DNA from: Amorphoplanes friuliensis DSM 7358
Lineage (GTDB): Bacteria > Actinomycetota > Actinomycetes > Mycobacteriales > Micromonosporaceae
NCBI RefSeq assembly: GCF_000494755.1
Contig: NC_022657.1
Coordinates: 5,122,001 to 5,186,000, forward strand
Length of the DNA: 64,000 nucleotides
Direction: 5' to 3'
Both the position numbers and the translations under genes were made by a program. This document shows, in pieces, positions 1 through 15,022 of the stretch (its first letter is position 1; each line of letters starts with the position of its first letter). Under the pieces are notes generated by a model. It saw only the letters and a list, made by a program, of their open reading frames with translations, was not told where the DNA came from and made no database searches.

Positions 1-3000
1 TCGGCCGGCTGGTAAGTGTCCAGCGGCAGGTAAGCCGCGCCGGACTTGAGCACACCGAGGATCGCGGGCACGGTCAACGGGCGCGGAACCGCGAGCGCAA
101 CGAGGTCGCCGCGGCCCACTCCCCGCCCGGCCAGCACGGCCGCCAGCCGGGTCGACCAGTCGTCCAGCTCGGCGAAGGTCCAGGACCGGCCGCCGGACAC
201 CAGGGCGATGCCCGGTGATCCCGCCTGCGCCGCCCACAGGTCCACGATGGACCCGGCCGGCGCCGGCCCGTTGTCGCCGCTGAGCAGCCGGTCGCGTTCG
301 TCCGGTGCGAGGACGTCCACGCGGCTGACCACCACGGACGCGTCGTCCGCGACCGCCGCGAGCACCCGCTGGAGACGGTCGACCAGTGTCCGGGCGGTGT
401 CCCGGTCGTAGCGGTCGGTGGCGAACTCGAGCACACCTTCGATGCCCGTACCGTCCGGGGTGTCGGCGAAGTCGAACGACAGGTCGAACATCGCGGAGGG
501 GTGACCGGCCGGTTCGGGGTGCCCGGTCAGGTCGCCGAGCTGCCACCGGTCGCCGCTGCCGGGTAGGTAGGACACCATTGTCTGGAACAGCGGGTGCCGC
601 CCCAGTGACCGCACCGGATTCAGGGCCTCGACCAGGTGCTCGAACGGCACCTCCTGCCGATCGAACGCCGCGAGGTCGGTTTCGCGGACCCGGGCCAGCA
701 GCTCCCGGAAAGTCGGATCCCCCGAGGTGTCGGTCCGCAGCACCAGCGTGTTCACGAAGAAGCCGACCAGGTCGTCGAGCGCCGAGTCCGGACGACCAGC
801 GACGGGCGAACCGAGCGGGATGTCGGTGCCCGCACCCAGCCGGGTCAGCAGCACCGCCACCGCGGCCTGAACGACCATGAAGAGGCTGGTGCCCGTCGTC
901 CGGGCCAGGTGCCGCAGCTCGCGGGACACCGTCCCGGGTACGGCGAACTCGACCACGTCACCGTGGTAGGTCGCCTCCGCCGGGCGGGGCCGGTCCGCAG
1001 GCAGCTCCAGCTCGTCCGGCAGCCCGGCCAGAGCTTCCCGCCAGGCCGCGATCTGTCCGGCGAGACCGTCGGCCTCCGCGCGCTGCCAGAGGGCGAAGTC
1101 CGCGTACTGCACGGGCAGCGGTGGGAAGTCCGGAGCGCGGCCGGCGCGGCGGGCCTCGTACGCGGTGGACAGGTCGGCCCGCAGCGGCTCGTCGGACCAC
1201 TCGTCACCGGCGATGTGGTGCAGCAGCAGGAGAAGCACGTGCTCGTCGGGGCCGGTCGTGGTCACGGTGACCCGCAGCGGCGCTTCCCGGTCGAGGTCGA
1301 AGCAGTAGCCGGGGTCGCCCTCCTCGAAGAGGACCGGAACGGCCTCGGGCGGGAGGATCCGCTGGTACGGCGTCCCGTCGACGTCGGGGAAGACCGTCCG
1401 CAACGTCTCGTGCCGAGCGGCGACGTCGTGCACGGCCGCGACCAGCGCGTCCCGATCGAGGTGTCCGCGCAGCCGCCAGGCCATCGGGATGTTGTAGGTC
1501 GGGTTCGGGCCTTCGAGGCGGTAGAGGAACCACAGCCGCTGCTGGGCGAACGACAGCGGCACACGTGCCGGCCGGTCGGCGGCGACGAGCGGTGCACGCC
1601 GGGCGCTTTCCAGCCTGGGCAGCAGGCCCGCGACGGTCGGGGCGTCGAACACGGCCCGGACCGGGAGCTCCACGTCGAGCACCGCGCGGACACGTCCGGC
1701 GAGACGCATGACGAGCAGCGAGTGCCCGCCGAGGGCGAAGAAGTTGTCGTCGATGCTCACCGTGGGCAGACCGAGGACCTCGGCGAAGAGGTCGCAGAGC
1801 TGTTGTTCGCGGGTGTTCCGGGCGGCCCGGCCGGTGCTCAGCAGCGAAAGGTCGGGGTCGGGCAGGGCGGCGACGTCGAGCTTGCCCGCGACCGTCCGTG
1901 GCAGCGCGTCGACCTCGACAAACGCTGCTGGGATCATGTAGTCCGGCAGCTTGGCGCGCAGGGCGTCGACGTCGACCGGACCGCCCACCACGTAGGCGAT
2001 CAGGCGGCCGTCGCGGACGATCACAGCGGCCTGCCCGAGGGCGGCTTCGATCTCGCCGAGCTCGATGCGGAAGCCGCGCACCTTGACCTGGCCGTCGGCG
2101 CGGCCGGCGAACTCCAGCACACCGTCCGGTGTCCAGCGGGCCAGGTCACCGGTGCTGTACATGCGGCTGCCCGGTTCGCCGTACGGGTCGGCGACAAAGC
2201 GCGTTGCTGTCTGGCCGAGCCGGTTGAGGTAGCCGTGGGCCAGGCCCGGGCCGGCCACGTACAGCTCGCCGAGGACGCCGCGAGGCACGGGCTGCAGGGT
2301 CTGGTCCAGCAGGTATGTACGCACGTTGGCCAGGCGGTAGGCGGACCGGTCCGGCCCGTGCCAGCCGTACGCGTCCACCGAGGCCTCGGTCGGCCCGTAC
2401 AGGTCATGGCAGACCAGGCCATCGACCGCGCAGATCTGGTGCCACAGCTGGGAATCGATGGCCTCACCACCGACGAGCAGCACCCGCAGACCCGCCTCGA
2501 GCACGCCGGCCGGGATCAACTCGCGGAGGTAGGTCGGGGTCACGTCGAGGACGTCGATCCGCTGGTCGCGCAGGCGTGACACGAGGACACCGGCGTCGCG
2601 GTACTCGTCGTCGTCGAGGACATGCAGCGCGTGCCCGTCGAGCAGCCAGATCAGCGGCTCCCACGATCCGTCGAAGGTGAACGAGGCGACGTGGGCCACC
2701 CGCCGGACCGGGCCCGGCATGAGCCGTTGCCGGTGGCCGGCAAAGAGATTCACGATGCCCCGGTGCGGAACGACCACACCCTTCGGGCGTCCCGTCGACC
2801 CGGACGTAAAGATCACGTACGCGGGCGCCTGCGGGTCGACCGACACCGGAGTGAGCGGCGCAGCGGCCGGCGCTTCGAGGCCGACCGTGACCCTCGCACC
2901 GGTCCACGGCACGTCGGCGCCCTCGGTGGTGACCAGCAGCCTCGGGCGCGCGTCTTCCAGCACGGTGGCGAGCCGGCCAGCGGGCTGGAACGTGTCGAGA

Positions 3001-6000
3001 GGCAGGTACGCCGCGCCGGTCCTGAGCACACCCAGGATCGCGGGCACGGTGAGCGGGCGGGCCGTCGCCAGGGCGATCAGGTCGCCGGGGCCGGCACACC
3101 GCGCGGTGAGCACGCCGGCCAGCCGTGCCGACCAGTCGTCCAGCTCGGCGAAGGTCCACTCCCGGCCACCGGAGACGAGTGCGGTGGCCTGCGGTGTCGC
3201 CGCCACCTGGGCGGCAAAGAGGTCCACGATGGAACCGTCGGGCACCGGCAGAGTGACGACTGGTTGCTCGCGCTCGTGCGGGGCGAGGACGTCGGTCCGG
3301 CTGATGGCGGCCGAGGGGTCGGCGGCGACCGCGGTCAGGACCCGTCGGAGGCGTTCGACCAGGGTCTCGGCGGAGTTCCGGTCGTAGCGGTCGGTGGCGT
3401 ACTCGAGCTCGCCGCGGACGCCGTCACGGGTTTCGAAGAAGTCGAACGACAGGTCGAACATGGCGACGTGCTGGCGGACGCGTTCGGCCTCGACCCGCAA
3501 CGGCCCGAGGTGCCAGGTGCTGTCGGCCTCACCCAGGTAGGACACCATCGTCTGGAACAGCGGGTGCCGCCCCAGCGACCGCACCGGATTCAGCGCCTCG
3601 ACCAGGTGCTCGAACGGCACCTCCTGCCGATCGAACGCCGCCAGATCGGTCTCCCGCACCCGGGCCAGCAGCTCCCGGAAAGTCGGATCCCCCGAGGTGT
3701 CGGTCCGCAGCACCAGCGTGTTCACGAAGAACCCGACCAGGTCGTCCAGCGCCGAGTCCGGACGACCAGCGACGGGCGAGCCCAGCGGGATGTCGGTGCC
3801 CGCACCGAGCCGGGTCAGCAGCACCGCCACCGCGGCCTGAACGACCATGAACATCGACGTGCCGGTGGACCGCGCGAGACTGCGCAGCTGGGCGGTGACA
3901 TCAGCGGGAAGACCGAACTCGACCACGTCACCGTGATAGGTGGCCTCCGCCGGTCGCGGCCGGTCGGCGGGCAGCTCCAGCTCCTCCGGGAGCCCTGCGA
4001 GAGCCTCACGCCAGCCGTCGATCTGCCCGGCGAGACTGTCCGCCTCGGCGCGCTGCCACAGGGCGAAGTCCGCGTACTGCACGGGCAGCGGCGGGAAACT
4101 CGGCGCGAGACCGGCACACCGGGACGTGTACGCCGCCACGATGTCCCGGCGCAGCGGCACGTCGGACCACTCGTCACCGGCGATGTGGTGCAGCAGCAGG
4201 ACGAGCACGTGCTCGTCCGGTGCCACCCGGAGCAGCCGGGCCTGCAGCGGCGGTTCCTGGTCGAGGCGGAAGGCGTACGCGCCGAGGGCCGCCAGCCGGT
4301 CGGCGACGTCAGCCTCGGCGATGTCCTCCACCGGGATGGTCAGCGGCCCGGCCGGCAGCACCCGCTGGTACGGCTCGGTGTCCTCGGCGAAAACCGTCCG
4401 CAGCGTCTCGTGGCGCGCCACGACGTCACCGACCGCCGCGATCAGCGCGTCCCGGTCCAGGCGGCCCCGCAGCCGCCAGGCCATCGGCAGGTTGTACGTC
4501 GGGTTGGGGCCCTCCAGGCGGTAGAGGAACCACAGCCGCTGCTGGGCGTACGACAGCGGCACACGCTCGGGCCGTTCGGTGGCGACCAGCGGCGCCCGAT
4601 TGGACCCTTCGAGGCGCGGCAGCAGTGCCGCCACGGTCGGGGCGTCGAACACCGCGCGGACCGGCAGTTCCACACCGAGGACCGACCGGACGCGTCCGGC
4701 GAGACGCATGACCAGCAGCGAGTGCCCGCCGAGGGCGAAGAAGTCGTCGTCGATGCCGACCGCCGGCAGGCCCAAGACCTCACCGAAGAGGTCACACAGC
4801 TGCTGCTCACGGGTGGTCCGCGCGACGCGACCGGTGCTCAGCAGCGAGAGGTCCGGGTCGGGCAGGGCGGCGACGTCGAGCTTGCCCGCGACCGTCCGCG
4901 GCAGCGCGTCCACCTCGACGAACACCGCCGGGATCATGTAATCCGGCAGCTTGGCCCGCAGGGCGTCGACGTCGACCGGAGCGCCCACCACGTAGGCGAC
5001 CAGGCGGCCGTCGCGCACCAGCACAGCGGCCTGCCCGAGGGCGGCCTCGATCTCGCCCAGCTCGATGCGGAAGCCACGCACCTTGACCTGGCCGTCAGCG
5101 CGGCCGGCGAACTCCAGCACGCCGTCCGGCGTCCAGCGGGCCAGGTCGCCGGTGCGGTACATGCGGCTGCCCGCCGGGCCGAACGGGTCGGCCAGGAAAC
5201 GACCGGCGGTCAGGCCCGGCCGGTTCAGGTAGCCGTGGGCCAGGCCGGCGCCGGCGACGTGGAGCTCACCGAGGACACCCGGCGGGACCGGGCGCAGCGC
5301 GTTGTCGAGGACGTAGGTGCGGACGTTGTCCAGCCGGTACGCCGACCGGTCCGGCCCGTGCCAGCCGTACGCGTCCACCGATGCTTCCGTCGGGCCGTAC
5401 AGGTCGTGGCAGACGAGGCCCTCGACCGCGCAGATCTGCTGCCACAACTGCGGATCGATGGCCTCACCACCGACCAGCAGCACCCGCAGACCGGCCTCGA
5501 GCACGCCCGCCGGGACCAGCTCACGCAGGTAGGTCGGCGTCACGTCGAGGACCTCGACGTGCTGCTCGCTCAGGTAGCCGACCAGCGCCCGCGCATCGCG
5601 GTAGACGTCCGCGTCGACGACGTGCAGCGTGTGGCCGCCGAGCAGCCACAACAGCGGCTCCCACGACCCGTCGAACGTGAACGACGCGACATGGGCCACC
5701 CGCCGTACCGGACCCGGCATGAGCCGTTTCTGATGGCCGGCAAAGAGATTCACGATGCCCCGGTGCGGGACGACCACACCCTTCGGGCGTCCCGTCGACC
5801 CGGACGTGTAGATCACGTACGCCGGCGACTCCGGATCGATCGCCCGGGTGAATGGCATTCCATCCGGCGTGTCCGGGCCGACCGTGATCCGGGCGCCGGT
5901 CCACGGCACGTCGACACCGCCGACGGTGATCAGCAGTGCCGGGGCGGCGTCGTCGAGCATCCCGGCGATCCGGTCGGCCGGCTGTTCCAGGTCGAGCGGC

Positions 6001-7564
6001 AGGTAGGCCGCGCCGCTCGCGAGCACACCGAACAGGGCCGGCACGGTCAGCGCCCGCGGCAGCGCCAGCGCGACCAGGTCCCCGGGACCGACACCGTGCT
6101 CGTGCAGGACGCCCGCCAGCCCGTGGGACCACTCCTGCAGCTCGGTGTAGCTCCACTGCCGGCCGCTGGCTACGAGCGCCGCTGCGTCCGGGGTCCGGCG
6201 CACCTGCTCGTCGAGCAGCCCGGTGATCGTGCCGGCCGGAACCGGTGCGTCGGTGTCGTTCCAGCCGCGCAGGATCGTCTGCCGCTCGGCCGGGCTCAGC
6301 ACGTCGGTCGTGGCCAGCGCCGCGTCGGGGGCGTCACAGATACGCGTCAGGACCCGCTCGAGCCGGGCCAGCAGCAACGCCGCTGCGGCGGGGTCGAACA
6401 GGTCGCCGCGGTACTCCAGGTCGAGGTGCATCCGCTCGCCCGGGCGCGCGGTCAGCGTGAGCGGGTAGTGGGCGCAGTCGCGGACCTCCGCGCCCGTCAC
6501 GCGCAAGCCGTCGCCGGATGCGGGCAGGCTGTCCCCCAGCGGGTAGTTCTCGAAGATCGTCAGCGTGTCGAACAGCTCGCCGTGCCCGCCCAGGCGCTGG
6601 ATCTCGGACAGGCCGAGGTACTGGTGGTCCATCACCCGTACCTGACCGTCCTGCAGCCGGCGCAGAGCCGCCACCACGGTCGCGCCCGGATCCAGCTTGA
6701 TCCGCACCGGGATGGTGTTGATGAACAGCCCGATCATCCGGTCGGACCCGGGCAGATCCGGCGGGCGCCCCGCCACGCTGGCGCCGACCACCACGTCGTT
6801 GCGGCCGGTCAGGGCACCGGCGACGATCCCCCACGCGCCCTGGACCAGGGTGTTCAAGGTGAGCCCGCGGGAGCGCCCGAGCGCCACGAGGCGTGCGGTC
6901 AGCTCGGGTGACAGGTCACGGACGGCGCTGTCCGGCACGACCGCACGGGCCGGGGGCTGCGGGGCGAGCAGGGTCGGCCCGTCCAGACCGGCCAGTTCCG
7001 CGCGCCAGGCGGCCTCCGCGGCCGGGCGGTCCTGAGCCGCGCACCAGCCGAGATAGGCCTTGAACGCGGGTGGCTCGGGCAGCGTGTCACCGCGGTAGTG
7101 CGCGATCAGCTCGTCCAGCGCGAGCGGGATCGACCAGCCGTCGATCAGCAGGTGGTGGTGGGTGAAGACGAGCCGGTGGTCGCCCGGCCCGAGCCGGACC
7201 AGGGTCATCCGCAGCAGCGGTGCCGACGCGGGGTCGAAACGCTGCCGCAGGTCCGCGTCGAGGAAGGCCGGCAGTTCCTCCGGCGTCAGGTCGAGCGTGG
7301 CCCACGGCAGCACCACGTGTTTGGGCACCATGGCGACGGCCTGGCCGTTCTTGCGGCGGCGGAACGCCACCCGCAGGTTGGGCCAGCGGTCGAGCAGGGC
7401 CTGTCCGGCCGCGCGCAGCCGTTCCGCGTCGAGCGGCCCGTGCAGGGCGATGGTGAGTTGTCCGGTGTAGACGTCCGGTCCGTCCGCGGCGAGGTGCGCG
7501 TGGAAGAGCAGGCCTTCCTGCAGCGGGGTCAGCGGCAGGATGTCGGCCAGCCCGGCGGGCGCGG

Positions 7565-7568
<4 letters not shown>
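1..7568 (-). CDS. Nonribosomal peptide synthetase, C-A-T-C-A-T-C-A(partial)
   Basis: Second synthetase of the operon; its 3' end lies beyond the window. The frame is open for about 2522 codons. Domains by residue: C1 about 1-430 (HHLLIDGWS), A1 about 440-930, T1 near 943 ([11 protein letters not shown]), C2 about 1000-1430 (HHIAGDEWS), A2 about 1446-1930, T2 near 1943, C3 about 2000-2426 (HHIAGDEWS), start of A3 about 2433. C1 follows the epimerase of the upstream protein, so it should be a D-accepting condensation domain; C2 and C3 begin like LCL domains. By manual alignment A1 and A2 share the pocket D-G-E-D-L-G-L-V-D, so both should load the same amino acid. The start chosen is GTG 7568, which overlaps the upstream stop as GTGA; an in-frame ATG at 7580 is possible. 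No thioesterase or product release domain is inside the window. Confidence 0.95.
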
Positions 7569-11989
<4,421 letters not shown>

Positions 11990-12029
11990 GCAGGCGCTCC
12001 CGAGGACAGGCCGATGAATCGCCTCACTA

Positions 12030-12048
12030 TAAGGCAAGCCTTACCTAA
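12030..12048 (-). promoter_or_regulatory. IdeR/DmdR-type iron box upstream of the NRPS operon
   Basis: On the minus strand this reads TTAGGTAAGGCTTGCCTTA, matching 15 of 19 positions of the actinobacterial DtxR/IdeR consensus TTAGGTTAGGCTAACCTAA. It ends about 40 bases before the NRPS start at 11989 and lies downstream of the monooxygenase stop, so it should serve the synthetases only. Iron-loaded IdeR binding here would repress the operon in iron-rich medium. Confidence 0.85.
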
Positions 12049-12095
12049 CAGGAGAGCCCGGCCGACGCCGGTTCGATAGGTGCAGGTGGGAGCGG

Positions 12096-13619
12096 TCAGA
12101 CCGGTTCGCGGGCCGCCCGATCAGCGTCCGGCATCCGGCCCGGTCCGAGCCGTCGCACCAGAGCCGGCGTGACACCCCGGTACGCGGCCGGGTCGATGAC
12201 GTTCAGCCAGTGCGACGCGCGGACCCGCTTGCTGATGTTGAGATCCAGGTCGTCGAGCACCTCGTCGACGTTGTGCATCGAGAACGGGATGATCTTCGTG
12301 CCGCGGCAGTGGTGGCGGTGCGTGGCCTCGTCCATGAACGCCAGCTGGTCGACGACCACGCGGCGCATCACGTCGGGCGCGGGAACGGGTGCGGCACCGA
12401 CCATGTGCGCCGCGATCCAGACCGCGGCCATCTCGGCGTTGAGCGGGCTGAAGAACGACGAGTTGTAGCCGTTGAAGTACAGGCCGGGGACGCCGAGCGG
12501 CAGGATCTGGCGGTACAGCATGAAGTTCGAACGCTCGTCGAAGAGGCGGTCCTGCACGCCCCTGTCCAGGAACGGCACACCCTGGGTGAAGCCGGTCGCG
12601 CACACCACGAGGTCGGCGCGGACACGGGTTCCGTCGGCCAGCTCGGCGTAGGGCACACCGTCCTCGGCCAGCAGGCGGCTGATCGTCATGTCGCGGTGGA
12701 CGACGATCCGGCCGGCCTCGACACCCTCGAAGAAGCCCTCCGACGCCAGGCCGATCGCGCCCTTGACGATGTCCTCCATCCGCCCACGGGGCACCAGATC
12801 GAGCTGCTCGAGCTTGAACTGGCGCACCGAAGCGGTGCCGAGGGAGTTCAGCATCCTGCGGCGGAGGCCGTTGCCCGGGCCGTGCAGGAACTTCTCCATC
12901 CCGCGCAGGTGGGCGTACCGGAAAAGGGCCTCGCCCAGCCGGGTGAGCAGCAGGAACTTGAAGTTGACCACGCCCCCGATCTTGCGTGGCACCTTCCACA
13001 GCAGCTGCCGGGCGATGACGTGGGTCGAGGCAGCGGTCGCGCTCAGCTCCACGGTGACGTCGCACGCCGACTTGCCGTAGCCGACCACCACCACGTGCCT
13101 GCCGCGGGCCTGCCCGGCGTCCTGCACCTCGGTGCCGGCCAGCAGCTGCCCGCCCGCGGCGGTGAACTCGTCGAGACCCGCGAACTGCGGCACGGCCGGC
13201 TCGCAGAAGACACCGTTGGCCACGAGCAGGCGGTCCACGGTCTCCGTGCTGTTCACGCCGTCACGGGTGTCCCGCAGCTCGAGAGTCCAGCCGCCGGCGT
13301 TGTCCCCCGCCGCGCGCAGCACCTCGGTGTTCAGGCGCAGATGGCGATCGACACCGAACTTCTCCGCGTACGCGACCAACCACGCCTGGACCTGCGCGCC
13401 CGTCGGCCATTCCGGATAGTCACGGGGCATCGGGAAGTCCGAGAACCCGTACGTGGCCTTGGCGCTCTGGGTCGTGACACCCGGGTAGCGGCGGGTCGCA
13501 CTCCACACGCCCCCGACGTCCGGGGTCCGGTCGACGACCAGCACCTCGTGGCCGGCCTGCAGCAGCGTCTTGGCCGTGGTGAGCCCGGCGACACCCGCGC
13601 CGATGATCCCGATCCGCAT
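12096..13619 (-). CDS. Flavin-containing monooxygenase (FMO/Baeyer-Villiger-like)
   Basis: A 507-residue soluble flavoprotein. The N-terminal FAD fold shows GIIGAGVAGL at residues 4-13, followed by a GGVW segment. A second dinucleotide fold (VVVGYGKSACDV, near 195) should bind NADPH, and the usual late ATGF motif is present (VCATGFTQG, near 345). I do not see the canonical FxGxxxHxxxY fingerprint, so N-/S-oxygenation and Baeyer-Villiger roles remain open. It lacks the layout of ornithine or lysine N-hydroxylases, so it is not an obvious siderophore hydroxylase. It starts two bases after the cupin stop and is probably cotranscribed with it under the palindrome at 14175-14191. Context suggests action on the aromatic compound degraded by the neighbouring operon, but its substrate is unknown. 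Confidence 0.85.
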   Translation of the reverse strand: MRIGIIGAGVAGLTTAKTLLQAGHEVLVVDRTPDVGGVWSATRRYPGVTTQSAKATYGFSDFPMPRDYPEWPTGAQVQAWLVAYAEKFGVDRHLRLNTEVLRAAGDNAGGWTLELRDTRDGVNSTETVDRLLVANGVFCEPAVPQFAGLDEFTAAGGQLLAGTEVQDAGQARGRHVVVVGYGKSACDVTVELSATAASTHVIARQLLWKVPRKIGGVVNFKFLLLTRLGEALFRYAHLRGMEKFLHGPGNGLRRRMLNSLGTASVRQFKLEQLDLVPRGRMEDIVKGAIGLASEGFFEGVEAGRIVVHRDMTISRLLAEDGVPYAELADGTRVRADLVVCATGFTQGVPFLDRGVQDRLFDERSNFMLYRQILPLGVPGLYFNGYNSSFFSPLNAEMAAVWIAAHMVGAAPVPAPDVMRRVVVDQLAFMDEATHRHHCRGTKIIPFSMHNVDEVLDDLDLNISKRVRASHWLNVIDPAAYRGVTPALVRRLGPGRMPDADRAAREPV

Positions 13620-13621
13620 GA

Positions 13622-14085
13622 TCAGTGACCCCCGGGCGGCAGCTGCAGCTCGATGCCGAACTCGACCATGATCTTCTGGATCGTCGCGATGTCCTTGGGA
13701 CCGGGCGGCAGCTCGGCGAGCGCCTGGTAGTACGCCTCCAGCCCGGCCGGCGAGACGACCGAGATGACCCGCGCCTCCACGTCGGCCGAGTTGCGGAAGG
13801 TGTGCACGACGTTGCGGGGCAGGAAGAGGTAGTCGCCGGGCTCGATGACGTACTCCTGGCCACCCAGCGACACGTCGAGCCGGCCGGCGAGGCAGATGAA
13901 CGACTCGTCCTCGCGGGTGTGCAGATGCGGCGGCGGGCCGCTGGTACCGCGGGGACTGCGTACTCGAAGAGCGAGTAGGCCCCGGCCGTGGAATCGCCGT
14001 TGGTCTTCATCGTGATCCCCAGGCCGATGGCCGGGATCTGCGTCCCCTCACGGGACGGGAGCATGTAGCCGCCACCCAGGCTCAC
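13622..14085 (-). pseudogene. Cupin-domain protein with a single-base frameshift
   Basis: Two reading frames together encode one small beta-barrel cupin of about 152 residues. The first frame runs from GTG 14085 (AAGGAG six bases upstream) to AYSLFEYAVP. The second continues with HLHTREDESFICLAG, the metal-binding cupin motif, through the second motif (PGDYLFLPRNVVHTF) to a stop at 13622. Adding one G to the GGGG run at 13951-13954 restores a continuous protein, RGTSGPPPHLHTRED. Either the gene is freshly broken or the sequence has a homopolymer error. An upstream ATG at 14118 has a poorer ribosome site. The monooxygenase starts two bases downstream, so a real frameshift could also weaken its translation. 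Confidence 0.8.
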
Positions 14086-14164
14086 GAACGTCTCCTTCGC
14101 GTTACGGCACGATGTCATGATCGATGTGCCCTGGCTCACAGCGTGGGCGGCGGCCGTCCGCGTA

Positions 14165-14956
14165 TCAATCAAGCGTCCCGCTGAGCGGGACTCTCCGATG
14201 CGAGTACGCCCGCGAACTCGCCGCGGCGGCCAGGCGTACCGCGGGACCGGCCCGGTCGACACGGACGACAGCGGTCGGGCCGGTGACCGACAGCGCGGCG
14301 ACCACCTGACCGAGCGGGCCGAAGATCGGCGCGGCGATGCAGCTCACGCCGATGTTGCCCTCCTCGCGGTCGACCGCCAGGCCACGTTCCGGGATCGCGG
14401 CCAGCTCGCGGCGCAGCGCGGTCGGCGAGGTGATCGTGCGGGGCGTCCGGCGTACCAGCCCCGCCTCGATCACGGTGTCGACCGTGGCGGCGTCGCTGTA
14501 GGCCAGGATCGCCCGCCCGATGCCCGAGCAGTGCGCCGGGATCATGCCGCCGACCTGCGACAACATCGGCATCGGACGATGCCCGGTGATCTTCTCGACG
14601 ACCAGCACCTGGGTCGCCTGGAGCACACCGAGCTGCACCGTCGTGCGCGTCGCGGTGTACAGGTCCTGGAGGTACGGCAGCACGGCCTCGCGCAGCTCGT
14701 GGCGTACCGGGGCGAGGCCGGAGAGCTCGAACAACCGGTTGCCGATGCGGTAGCGGTCGTGCGGTTTGTCGAGCCAGCCCAGCTTGATCATCTTGTCCGC
14801 GGTGCGGTGCGCGGTCGACCGCGGCAGCCCGGAACGCGCCACCAGGGCGGCGAGCGTCAGCTCCCGGTGGGTGTCGTCGAACGCCGCCAGGATGGCCGCC
14901 GCCCGGTCGAGGCCACCCGCGCCCGCACCTGTGTCGTCCCGCTGAGCGGGACTCAC
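14165..14956 (-). CDS. IclR-family transcriptional regulator (first copy)
   Basis: A 263-residue regulator. The N-terminal winged helix-turn-helix (LTLAALVARSGLPRSTAHR, about residues 33-51) is followed by the IclR effector domain with GIGRAILAY and the GNIGVSCIAAPIFG segment. The start is GTG 14956; the short ATG frame upstream is out of frame and stops at once. Identical 17-bp palindromes lie at the first codons and the last codons of the gene. It is divergent from the SDR-cupin-hydrolase-dioxygenase operon and sits behind the cupin-monooxygenase operon, so it probably controls both and itself. The effector is most likely the aromatic substrate or a pathway intermediate. Confidence 0.9.
   Translation of the reverse strand: MSPAQRDDTGAGAGGLDRAAAILAAFDDTHRELTLAALVARSGLPRSTAHRTADKMIKLGWLDKPHDRYRIGNRLFELSGLAPVRHELREAVLPYLQDLYTATRTTVQLGVLQATQVLVVEKITGHRPMPMLSQVGGMIPAHCSGIGRAILAYSDAATVDTVIEAGLVRRTPRTITSPTALRRELAAIPERGLAVDREEGNIGVSCIAAPIFGPLGQVVAALSVTGPTAVVRVDRAGPAVRLAAAASSRAYSHRRVPLSGTLD
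14175..14191. promoter_or_regulatory. IclR operator palindrome upstream of the cupin-FMO operon
   Basis: GTCCCGCTGAGCGGGAC is a perfect inverted repeat around a central base. It lies inside the last codons of the iclR gene (encoding part of VPLSGTLD) and about 90 bases upstream of the cupin start at 14085, a normal position for an operator. It is identical to the copy at 14936-14952. Binding by the adjacent IclR protein is inferred from position and repetition. Confidence 0.7.
14936..14952. promoter_or_regulatory. IclR operator palindrome in the iclR/SDR divergent region
   Basis: Second exact copy of GTCCCGCTGAGCGGGAC, just inside the 5' end of the iclR gene (codons 3-7) and about 70 bases before the divergent SDR start at 15023. 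This placement would allow one regulator dimer pair to control both its own gene and the plus-strand catabolic operon. Confidence 0.7.
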
Positions 14957-15022
14957 CGTTGGTCCGCGTCCGTCATGAAGCCAGGCTAACCACACACCGC
15001 GCTGCACACCTGGAGGTAGGCC

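Noticed and set aside
2622-6911. A 1429-codon open frame on the plus strand
   Set aside because: It is the antisense of the NRPS gene, with low-complexity basic/Gln-rich sequence and no domain, whereas the minus frame shows C, A and T motifs throughout. High GC keeps stop codons rare in shadow frames. The same holds for 636-2579 (plus) and 9425-11092 (plus).
12096-13619. Ornithine N-hydroxylase for the NRPS product
   Set aside because: The protein is a general FMO-type monooxygenase, ends before the NRPS iron box and is coupled to a cupin, so it belongs to the aromatic cluster rather than the synthetase operon.
14977-14995. Second iron box between iclR and the SDR gene
   Set aside because: Only the core AGGCTAACC fits the IdeR consensus (about 13 of 19), the outer arms do not match, and the genes are catabolic.
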